The notes under the pieces were generated by a model that ran no database searches, was not told the origin of the DNA, and saw only the letters and a program-made list of their open reading frames with translations. This document shows positions 45,225 through 52,390 of a stretch of DNA of 64,000 nucleotides, piece after piece (the first letter of the stretch is position 1; each line of letters opens with the position of its first letter). A program made the position numbers and the translations under genes. Origin of the DNA: Winogradskyella sp. (GTDB lineage Bacteria; Bacteroidota; Bacteroidia; Flavobacteriales; Flavobacteriaceae); NCBI GenBank assembly GCA_002722255.1, contig PBLD01000008.1, positions 62,001-126,000 of the forward strand, written 5' to 3'.

Positions 45225-46229
45225 TTGAGCTGGTTTAAAAAAGATCCACTTCAAATAATTGCATTTCAGGGTTATGGCACAGATACGCATTTTTATGCGC
45301 GTGGCAGAGCTTTAGAAGATGAGTCTATTGATCTCGAAAGTCAAAATATTTGGCATCTTATCATCAATACTTGGAAGCGTTTTGAAACAGATGAAATCAA
45401 GAACGTAGGCATCAACATAAAGTTACCCAACGGAAAGATATTAAAGGGCCAAACAGATAAAGATGGTTATTATAAAGTTGAAGCCAATTTAGATGAATTA
45501 GCAAAACTCGCCAATGACGAAGGCTGGTTGCCTTTTGAGTTGTCGTATAATGATGTCAGTATTAAGAGAACTATTCAAAATGACAATAGGTTTCCAGGAG
45601 AAATACTAATACCATCTACAAAAGCTCAATTTGGAGTTGCCAGCGATATAGATGACACTATTTTACACACAGGAGTGGTAAGTACTTTAAAATGGAAAGT
45701 GATTTATAATTCTGTATTTAAGCACGCTAAAAACAGAATTCCGCTTGAAGGTGCTGCGGATTTTTATCATAAATTACACAAAGGTGCGTCTGGTAAAAAT
45801 GCCAATCCCATATTTTATGTGAGTCATAGTCCTTGGAATCTCTATCGCTATCTTGAATTATTTTTAAAGCAAAACAACTTTCCAAAAGGCCCAATTTTAT
45901 TGAGGTCTATGAGTAATTTGCTAAAACGTAAAAAGCAAGATGAAAAACCTCAAAAACAAAAAGAGATTCTTAACCTGCTAAAAACTTATCCAGACTTACC
46001 ATTTATACTAATTGGAGATAGTGGCGAGCACGATCCAGATATCTATATGGAAATAGCAGAAGAATTTCCTGATAGAATTTTAGCCATATATCTGCGTAGC
46101 GTTAAGCACAAAAAGCGAATGCTTCGTGTAAAAGGGCTTATAGAAAACTATAAAACAACAGAAGTGTTATTGGTAGAAAGTAGCGATCAGGCGACTAAAC
46201 ACGCCAAAAAACACGGATTTATCTCTTAA
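45225..46229 (+). CDS. App1-family phosphatidate phosphatase (DUF2183)
   Basis: A 334-residue protein that must start at a TTG (45225), because a stop lies four codons upstream in frame (45213) and no ATG is near. The C-terminal half has the HAD-type catalytic motif GVASDIDDTILHTGV with D141 and D143, NPIFYVSHSPWNLYRYLELF (core FYVSHSPWNLY), and ILIGDSGEHDPDIYMEIA, all typical for App1/DUF2183 phosphatases acting on phosphatidic acid. No signal peptide. The 3' end overlaps the converging nucleoside kinase gene by 4 bases. Confidence 0.9.
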   Translation: MSWFKKDPLQIIAFQGYGTDTHFYARGRALEDESIDLESQNIWHLIINTWKRFETDEIKNVGINIKLPNGKILKGQTDKDGYYKVEANLDELAKLANDEGWLPFELSYNDVSIKRTIQNDNRFPGEILIPSTKAQFGVASDIDDTILHTGVVSTLKWKVIYNSVFKHAKNRIPLEGAADFYHKLHKGASGKNANPIFYVSHSPWNLYRYLELFLKQNNFPKGPILLRSMSNLLKRKKQDEKPQKQKEILNLLKTYPDLPFILIGDSGEHDPDIYMEIAEEFPDRILAIYLRSVKHKKRMLRVKGLIENYKTTEVLLVESSDQATKHAKKHGFIS

Positions 46230-46840
46230 AATAATCCGTTAATTTCAGCATCAATTTTATTGATGATACCACCTAGATCTTCAGGATTAGCCACAAAGTC
46301 TAAATTATCAACGTCTATAATTAGTAAGTTGCCTTTGTTATATTTTGTAATCCAAGCTTCATAACGTTCGTTAAGACGGCTTAGGTAATCAATACTAATC
46401 GTGTTCTCATAATCACGACCACGCTTATGAATTTGAGCTACCAGATTAGGAATCGAACTTCTTAGATATATTAGTAAATCCGGACCTTTTACAAAAGATT
46501 CCATCAATTCAAACAATGATGAGTAGTTCTCAAAATCGCGATTGGTCATTAAGCCCATAGCATGTAAGTTAGGAGCAAAAATATGAGCATCTTCATAGAT
46601 AGTTCTATCTTGAATGATGTCTTTGCCACTATCATGAATTTGATTTACTTGTCTAAATCTGCTGTTTAAGAAATAAACTTGCAGGTTAAAGCTCCAGCGC
46701 TCCATCTGGTTGTAAAAATCGTCTAAATAAGGATTGTCTACAACGTCTTCTAATTGGGCTTCCCATTTGTAATGTTTAGCTAATAATTTTGTGAGTGTGG
46801 TTTTACCTGCACCTATATTTCCTGCAACAGCAACATGCAT
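46226..46840 (-). CDS. Deoxynucleoside kinase
   Basis: A 204-residue P-loop kinase of the dNK/dGK family that phosphorylates salvaged deoxynucleosides. It has the P-loop AVAGNIGAGKTTL, the DRTIYEDAHIFAPNL segment (ERS-like catalytic region), and LIYLRSSIPNLVAQIHKRGR with the lid arginines. The following gene on this strand order (upstream, 46844) is 3 bases away, so they are cotranscribed. Confidence 0.93.
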   Translation of the reverse strand: MHVAVAGNIGAGKTTLTKLLAKHYKWEAQLEDVVDNPYLDDFYNQMERWSFNLQVYFLNSRFRQVNQIHDSGKDIIQDRTIYEDAHIFAPNLHAMGLMTNRDFENYSSLFELMESFVKGPDLLIYLRSSIPNLVAQIHKRGRDYENTISIDYLSRLNERYEAWITKYNKGNLLIIDVDNLDFVANPEDLGGIINKIDAEINGLF

Positions 46841-46843
46841 AAT

Positions 46844-47626
46844 CTATTCTTGTTTAAGTTGGTATTGACGCAGAATTTCGTCGTGGTAAATATACAAGGT
46901 TTCATTGGTTACCAAAAACTGATTTATTAACAAATTTGGATGTTTTACAGGTAGTATTTCATCACTGTTTTTAGATAATAAATAGAGATTGTTCTCCTTT
47001 TTTAAAACCAGGTGAGCCTTACTGAATGCTAGACTTTCATAACCAATATTGGGATGTTTTGAAATTAAACTTCCAAAATAATTATAGATATAGAGATACT
47101 TTTCTGTAAGCATATAGCAGTTATTGTAGTCGCTTTTTAAATCCAGAACTTCAGACTGCACAGGTACTGTTTTCTGCTTTAATTTATTGGTTTTATAGTC
47201 GTACAATTCTAATTGTTGTAAATCTTGATTAAAAATCCAAAGCGTATTATCATATCCTGTAGATACAAAACTTACATTCTTATAATTTTGAAGCGTATTA
47301 AAGTCTATTTTATAAACCTCTGCCAAACGATTGTCTAGTATTATAACAGTATTAAAATCTTTGTAAAAAAGATTAATTTTTAGAGGGTTAAAGGTGTTGG
47401 CCGTTGTGATTTCTCCAAGCTGAAAGTTGGCATACGTTATTGTAGTATCCTTAGCTTTTTTGTTAAAGGTGTTGTTGTTTGTGGCATAATACATCGTGCC
47501 AAAAGTGTCTACACCAAAAATGGTTTTAGCCTTTAAAGCAGTAGAATCTTTTAAAACAGCTTTTACCTGATTTTGCGAATGTGCCGCTATACCAATAAAT
47601 AAAAAAATAAAAATCAATCTTTGCAT
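46844..47626 (-). CDS. Exported protein of unknown function, propeller-like
   Basis: A 260-residue protein with a signal peptide (FIFLFIGIAAHSQ). The rest consists of repeated short strands with aromatic and Asp residues (FVSTGYDNTLWIFNQDLQQL, NNLYLLSKNSDEILPV), like a degenerate beta propeller. It directly precedes the deoxynucleoside kinase gene (3 bases). I recall that such proteins occur at the same place in other flavobacteria but cannot verify it. No active-site motif seen. Confidence 0.75.
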   Translation of the reverse strand: MQRLIFIFLFIGIAAHSQNQVKAVLKDSTALKAKTIFGVDTFGTMYYATNNNTFNKKAKDTTITYANFQLGEITTANTFNPLKINLFYKDFNTVIILDNRLAEVYKIDFNTLQNYKNVSFVSTGYDNTLWIFNQDLQQLELYDYKTNKLKQKTVPVQSEVLDLKSDYNNCYMLTEKYLYIYNYFGSLISKHPNIGYESLAFSKAHLVLKKENNLYLLSKNSDEILPVKHPNLLINQFLVTNETLYIYHDEILRQYQLKQE

Positions 47627-47763
47627 ATTGATGTTGAAATTACAAAAATTGAACCAATGATTATGTCATTCTGAATATGTTTCAGAATCTTTTTGGCAAA
47701 TTAAGTTTGAAAGGCAATTGAGGAGCTGAAATCAATTCAGAAAAACTTAAAAGAGATAAGATT

Positions 47764-48447
47764 TTAATCTGTGAGTTTATAACCAAATCCTCTGACATTT
47801 ATAATCTGGATACTGTCATCTTTTTGAAGTTTTTTACGGAGTTTGGTTATAAAAACATCCATGCTTCTGGCAGAGAAAAAATCGTCCGTTCCCCAAAGTT
47901 TATTAAGAATTAAAGAACGATCTAAAACTTGATTTTTATTTTTTATTAGGTGAAATAATAGATGCGCTTCTCTGTGTGTAAGTTGTGTTGGTTCCTCGTT
48001 TTTAAAAGCAAGTTGTTGCTTAGGGAAATCAAAAGTATATGCACCAATAACTAAACTTTCTGATGTTTTCTGAACTTTTGTGCGGTTTAGTAGATTATGA
48101 ATTCTTACGATGAGTTCTTCCATGCTAAATGGTTTTTTCAAATAGTCGTTGCCACCAATAGAAAATCCTTCTACCACATCTGCTGTTTGAGATTTTGCGG
48201 TTAAAAATATTATAGGAATAGCATCGTCAATGGCTCTAATATCTTTGGCTAAGGTAAAACCATCTTTTTTTGGCATCATAACATCAAGCACCAATAGTTC
48301 TGGTTGCTCAGATTGGTATTTTTCAAATGCTTTTTCACCATTATCACAAAGCGTCACTTCAAAATTTCTGGTTTCTAAGCTTTCTTTTATAATTTGTCCT
48401 AACGCTGCCTCATCCTCAGCAAGGAGTAATTTGATTTTTTCAGCCAT
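47764..48447 (-). CDS. OmpR/RprY-type response regulator
   Basis: A 227-residue regulator: receiver domain (1-120) with phosphoacceptor D55 in LLVLDVMMPKKDG and the conserved Lys in YLKKPFSMEEL, then a winged-helix OmpR-type domain (about 130-227; THREAHLLFHLIKNKNQVLD, SMDVFITKLRKKL, IINVRGFGYKL). Its start overlaps the end of the histidine kinase gene by 8 bases, so the pair is translationally coupled. Likely target: the GTTAAC array at 50043-50068. Confidence 0.95.
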   Translation of the reverse strand: MAEKIKLLLAEDEAALGQIIKESLETRNFEVTLCDNGEKAFEKYQSEQPELLVLDVMMPKKDGFTLAKDIRAIDDAIPIIFLTAKSQTADVVEGFSIGGNDYLKKPFSMEELIVRIHNLLNRTKVQKTSESLVIGAYTFDFPKQQLAFKNEEPTQLTHREAHLLFHLIKNKNQVLDRSLILNKLWGTDDFFSARSMDVFITKLRKKLQKDDSIQIINVRGFGYKLTD

Positions 48448-50002
48448 TGGGTAAAGTGATTTTAAAAGTGGTAAGATTTTTACTAAGGTTTACATCTATG
48501 CTTCCACCATGTTTTTCAATAATAGATTTGGTGTAATATAAACCAATACCAAATCCCTTAATGTCGTGTGTGTTGCCTTTTGGGACGCGATAGAATTTTT
48601 CGAAAATACGTTCTTTATTGGCTTTAGATAGTGTGTTTCCATTGTCCGAAATTAGAATTTCAAAGTTTTTTTCCTTCGGAATTAAATCGATAGAAATAAT
48701 ATCTCCTCCATATTTAACGGCATTATCTAAGATGTTATTTAAGGCGTTTTCAAAATGAAAACTATCGACTTTAGTTTCTAAGTGTTCAAATTTAAGACTT
48801 GTGTTGAATTCTTTTTCGGGATATTGAATTTTATAACGTCTAGATAGATCATTTAGAAGTGTTACAACGTCAATGGTTTCTGTGTTTAGCTCTAGGTTAT
48901 TGCTGTCTAAGGTTGCTGTTTCTAGCAGTTTTTCAACCATAAGGTTTAGTTTTTCTAACTGTTGCGAAGACATACTTATGTAGTTCTTTGTTTTTTCTTT
49001 GTCTTCTATAGCATTAAAATTACTAATACTTTCTAGCGCTACTCCTATGGTAGCAATAGGTGTTTTAAACTCGTGTGTAATATTACTAATAAGGTCGTTT
49101 TTTACTTCGGCGAGTTGTTTTTGATGTTTTATGATTTTTAGAAGATAGAAAAGGCTACTTATTACAGCTGCTATTAGTAATGTTGAAATAAGAATACCAC
49201 CAAGACTTCGTTTTAAAACTAACGCGGTTTCATCGGTAAAGCTAATATCTAATGTGCTTCCTTTTGGTAAGAAGGTAGATTTTGAAGTTGTTTTTAATCT
49301 TTTTGATAGATGCTGAATAGAATCTGTGGTGTTTTTCTTTCCATTATCGAAATGTAAATCATAATCTAGGAAAAGTTTCTTTCTCAACAATTCTATACCA
49401 ACCAAACTATCTAGCTCAACTAAGTCTAAACTATCGTTATTGATTGATACCACAATTTTTGAAGTTAGCATTTCAATTTGATAGGCGTTTGTTAGGGTTT
49501 GAGGATTTTTAATGCTATCAAATTTACTTTTAAACTGAAAAGCTTGGTTTGCTCCTTTTACCTTTTTTAGACTATCAATTTTAAGATTAAACTCTTTGAA
49601 CTCCATGGGCTTAAGTTGTCTGTCAATAACCTCAGACATTGAATCGGCACTAAAACCTCTCATGACTGTAATACCTTCAATTGAATTAACATCAATACTA
49701 TCTATGTTTTTAAAGCCAAAAGAATCTTCATCGATTTGTTTTAAGAGTTTTTGGATATGACCACCTTCTTTTAATGGATCTTTCTGTTCATCTCCTTCTA
49801 AGAAAATTCCAATTGTAGTGCGTTCGGCTAAAGCCGCATAATAATCATCAACAGCTTTGTCTAAACTTACCTGAACATCGTTAATAAGCTGCTGTTTGTT
49901 AGATTGATAGTTTTTGTAATTCCAAAACAGTTGTATTCCAATCGTAACTGTAATTACAGCAACAATGGTATACAAAATCCATTTATATCTTTTGTCGTTC
50001 AT
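48440..50002 (-). CDS. Sensor histidine kinase
   Basis: A 520-residue membrane kinase: TM1 (about 9-28), an extracytoplasmic sensor region of about 240 residues without a recognised family, TM2 (about 268-288), a dimerisation/phosphoacceptor helix with H310 in LISNITHEFKTPIATIG, and an ATPase domain with NALNNILDNAVKYGG (N box), ILISDNGNTL (G1) and GFGIGLYYTKSIIEKHGG (G2). First gene of the two-component operon; divergent from the small exported protein and GLPGLI genes. Confidence 0.95.
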   Translation of the reverse strand: MNDKRYKWILYTIVAVITVTIGIQLFWNYKNYQSNKQQLINDVQVSLDKAVDDYYAALAERTTIGIFLEGDEQKDPLKEGGHIQKLLKQIDEDSFGFKNIDSIDVNSIEGITVMRGFSADSMSEVIDRQLKPMEFKEFNLKIDSLKKVKGANQAFQFKSKFDSIKNPQTLTNAYQIEMLTSKIVVSINNDSLDLVELDSLVGIELLRKKLFLDYDLHFDNGKKNTTDSIQHLSKRLKTTSKSTFLPKGSTLDISFTDETALVLKRSLGGILISTLLIAAVISSLFYLLKIIKHQKQLAEVKNDLISNITHEFKTPIATIGVALESISNFNAIEDKEKTKNYISMSSQQLEKLNLMVEKLLETATLDSNNLELNTETIDVVTLLNDLSRRYKIQYPEKEFNTSLKFEHLETKVDSFHFENALNNILDNAVKYGGDIISIDLIPKEKNFEILISDNGNTLSKANKERIFEKFYRVPKGNTHDIKGFGIGLYYTKSIIEKHGGSIDVNLSKNLTTFKITLPNG

Positions 50003-50042
50003 ACCTCAAAAGTAAACGTAAAAAATTAGTTAGCATCAATCG

Positions 50043-50068
50043 GTTAACACACGTTAACACTAGTTAAC
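50043..50068. promoter_or_regulatory. Three GTTAAC direct repeats at exact 10-bp spacing
   Basis: GTTAAC at 50043-50048, 50053-50058 and 50063-50068, each unit beginning ten bases after the last. The array lies between the kinase start (50002) and the exported-protein start (50129). It ends 22 bases before GATATTTG (50091-50098), a near-consensus -7 box without a TTG -33 box, the geometry expected where an activator replaces the -33 contact. OmpR-type regulators usually bind such helically phased direct repeats. Confidence 0.65.
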
Positions 50069-50128
50069 GCAAATGCTGAAAATTGATATTGATATTTGCG
50101 ATGTATTAATCAATTAAAAACAACAGTT

Positions 50129-50497
50129 ATGTTTAAAAAATTATTCACTTGTTTAGCGCTTACAGCAGTTACACTTGCATTCAGTCAGAATCCATTAAAA
50201 GGGACAATTAGTAATTTATCAGAAACTAAAATCACTAACTTAGAAGTGGTTGTTACTGTAGACTCAGCTAAAGATATTGAAGATACTTTTAAGGTTGCGG
50301 ATATAAAAGAAATCTTAAATGACGTCGATTCTAATGAAGAAATTTCATTTAGCCTAGTTTGTAATGGAACTAAAATGTCAAACGGAAAAAAATCTACTAT
50401 GACATACAAAATTGAAGGTAACTCTGATGAGCCGGAAGAATTTTTATCTTTAGTTACAAAGCTAAGAAAATCAGCTATAAAGTATTACGAAAATTAA
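50129..50497 (+). CDS. Small exported protein of unknown function
   Basis: The ATG at 50129 gives a 122-residue protein with a typical signal peptide (MFKKLFTCLALTAVTLAFSQ); an upstream TTG (50096) only adds non-signal residues. The mature part is about 100 residues of mixed strand and helix (TNLEVVVTVDSAKDIEDTF, ISFSLVCNGTKM). No family recognised. It heads the cluster with the two GLPGLI genes (14-base gap to the next). Confidence 0.75.
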   Translation: MFKKLFTCLALTAVTLAFSQNPLKGTISNLSETKITNLEVVVTVDSAKDIEDTFKVADIKEILNDVDSNEEISFSLVCNGTKMSNGKKSTMTYKIEGNSDEPEEFLSLVTKLRKSAIKYYEN

Positions 50498-50511
50498 AAA
50501 TCAATCAAAAA

Positions 50512-51360
50512 ATGAACACAATTATTAGAGTTTTAGTTATGACGTTAACGGTAGTTTTTACTACCGTTAATGCTCAAGAATTTCAGGGTATAGCAACTTA
50601 CAAAACCCAACGAAAAGTAGACATTAAGTTAGATAGTACTCAGATGGATTCTCAAATGCAAGAGCGTATGCTTGCTATGATGAAAAAACAGTTTCAAAAA
50701 ACATACAATCTTACATTTAATAAAGAAGTTTCAACCTACAAACAAGAAGAAGAGTTAGATAAACCTCAAGTAGGTGGTGGAGATTTTCAAGTGATGGTCG
50801 TTGGTAATGGAGGTGGAGATGATGTGCTATATAAAAACACCAAGGAAAGCAGGTATTCTGAAGTTAGAGATAGCTTTGGTAAAATTTTCCTTATTCAAGA
50901 TGAATTAGATCCAATTGAGTGGAAATTAGAATCAGACACTAAATACATTGGTGAATATCAGTGCTACAAAGCCACATATACCAAAATGGTAGAAAAAGCG
51001 AAGGTGTTCTCTAACGTTGAAGACGATAAAGACGATGATACTGAGCCAGAAATGGAAGAGCGTACAGTTACTGCTTGGTATACTCCTCAAATTGCTGTAA
51101 CTAATGGGCCAGATAAATATCAAGGACTACCAGGTTTAATATTAGAAGTGCATGATGGTGACTTAACTGTGATTTGTAGTAAAATTGTTTTAAATCCGAA
51201 GGATAAAGTAGAAATAGAAGAGCCGACTAAAGGTAAAAAGGTGAACCGTGATGAGTATGAGAAAATTATGGAGAAAAAGGCCAAAGAAATGATGGAACGC
51301 TATGCACCTAGAAAAGGAAGAGATAACGGTGAGACTATAGAGATACGAATCGGAGGCTAA
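50512..51360 (+). CDS. GLPGLI-family exported protein, copy 1
   Basis: A 282-residue protein with a signal peptide (ending TVNAQ). It carries the family name motif in YQGLPGLILEVHDGD, preceded by TVTAWYTPQIAVTNGPDKY and IGEYQCYKATYTK, all typical of the Bacteroidota GLPGLI family. The N-terminal part has YKTQRKVDIKLDS and the LTFNKEVSTY strand. The end is Lys/Arg-rich. The family has no assigned biochemical function but often sits beside TonB-receptor-like barrels, as here. Confidence 0.92.
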   Translation: MNTIIRVLVMTLTVVFTTVNAQEFQGIATYKTQRKVDIKLDSTQMDSQMQERMLAMMKKQFQKTYNLTFNKEVSTYKQEEELDKPQVGGGDFQVMVVGNGGGDDVLYKNTKESRYSEVRDSFGKIFLIQDELDPIEWKLESDTKYIGEYQCYKATYTKMVEKAKVFSNVEDDKDDDTEPEMEERTVTAWYTPQIAVTNGPDKYQGLPGLILEVHDGDLTVICSKIVLNPKDKVEIEEPTKGKKVNRDEYEKIMEKKAKEMMERYAPRKGRDNGETIEIRIGG

Positions 51361-51364
51361 ATCA

Positions 51365-51449
51365 TTAACATAAGTTTAACGCAATTAAATTTAACAAATA
51401 GCATCTAAAAAAGTCTAAGTAAACGCTTAGAACAATAAATTTACATTTG
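51365..51449 (+). promoter_or_regulatory. Candidate promoter of the second GLPGLI gene with TTAAC repeats
   Basis: TTAAC at 51365-51369, 51376-51380 and 51391-51395 (spacings 11 and 15), a GTAAACGC at 51419-51426 resembling the GTTAACGC of the array at 50063, and an exact -7 box TACATTTG at 51442-51449, 24 bases before the ATG. Suggests a second site for the same response regulator; weaker than the first. Confidence 0.4.
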
Positions 51450-51472
51450 TTAATCAAGATTAAACTTATACA

Positions 51473-52369
51473 ATGAAAAAATTACTTCAAAACTTTACTG
51501 CCTTATTTTTATTAAGTTTTTGTGCTGTTTCATTTGCCCAAAAAGACTTTCAGGGCAAGGCTTATTACATGTCTAAAACAACAATGGATTTAGATGAATG
51601 GGGAGGACGAGAAATGACTCCCGAACAAAAAAAGCGAATTGAAGAACGCATGAAAAGCTTTCTTGAAAAAGAGTATATACTAACCTTTAATAAGGAAGAA
51701 TCAATATACAAAGAAGACGAAAAGCTAGAAGCTCCAGGTTCTGGACGAGGTTGGGGAGGCTTTTCTGGTGGTTTTACAGGAGGACCAAAATATAAAAACG
51801 TAAAGTCTAAAGAGTTATTACAAGATCAGGAATTCTTCGGAAAGCAATTTTTAATTAAAGATGAGCTAAAGTCTCTAGAATGGAAAATGGGCACAGAAAC
51901 TAAGCAAATCGGTCAGTACACATGCTTTAAAGCAACAGCTACAAAAACTGTTGATGGATTTGATTGGAGAAGTATGAGACGAAGAAGAGATAATGATGAT
52001 AAAGACAAAAAAGAGGCTGAGAAGAAAAACGATTCAATAAAAAAGGATGATGACCCAATGAGTGAAATTGAGGTTCCAAAAACCATAGAGGTTGTGGCAT
52101 GGTATACACCTCAAGTACCAATTAATCAAGGGCCAGATGATTATTGGGGTTTGCCAGGTTTAATCTTAGAAATTAATGCAGACAGAACTACTATTCTTTG
52201 TACTAAAATAGTTATGAATCCTGATGAAAAGGAAGACATTGAAAAACCTAAAAAAGGAGAAGAAGTAACTAAAGCCGAGTATAACGACATCATCACAAAA
52301 AAAATGCAAGAGATGCGCGAGATGTATGGACGTAGAGGTAATCGTGGAGGAAGAGGCAGAAGAAATTAA
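51473..52369 (+). CDS. GLPGLI-family exported protein, copy 2
   Basis: A 298-residue paralogue of the preceding gene: signal peptide (to about 22, VSFAQ), LTFNKEESIYKED, IGQYTCFKATATKTVDG, VVAWYTPQVPINQGPDDY and the family motif YWGLPGLILEINADRT. It differs by a Gly-rich insertion (GSGRGWGGFSGGFTGG), a highly charged insertion (RRRRDNDDKDKKEAEKKNDS) and a Gly/Arg-rich C-terminus (RGNRGGRGRRN). The TonB-like barrel gene follows after 21 bases. Confidence 0.92.
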   Translation: MKKLLQNFTALFLLSFCAVSFAQKDFQGKAYYMSKTTMDLDEWGGREMTPEQKKRIEERMKSFLEKEYILTFNKEESIYKEDEKLEAPGSGRGWGGFSGGFTGGPKYKNVKSKELLQDQEFFGKQFLIKDELKSLEWKMGTETKQIGQYTCFKATATKTVDGFDWRSMRRRRDNDDKDKKEAEKKNDSIKKDDDPMSEIEVPKTIEVVAWYTPQVPINQGPDDYWGLPGLILEINADRTTILCTKIVMNPDEKEDIEKPKKGEEVTKAEYNDIITKKMQEMREMYGRRGNRGGRGRRN

Positions 52370-52390
52370 TATTATACTAACAACCAATTT

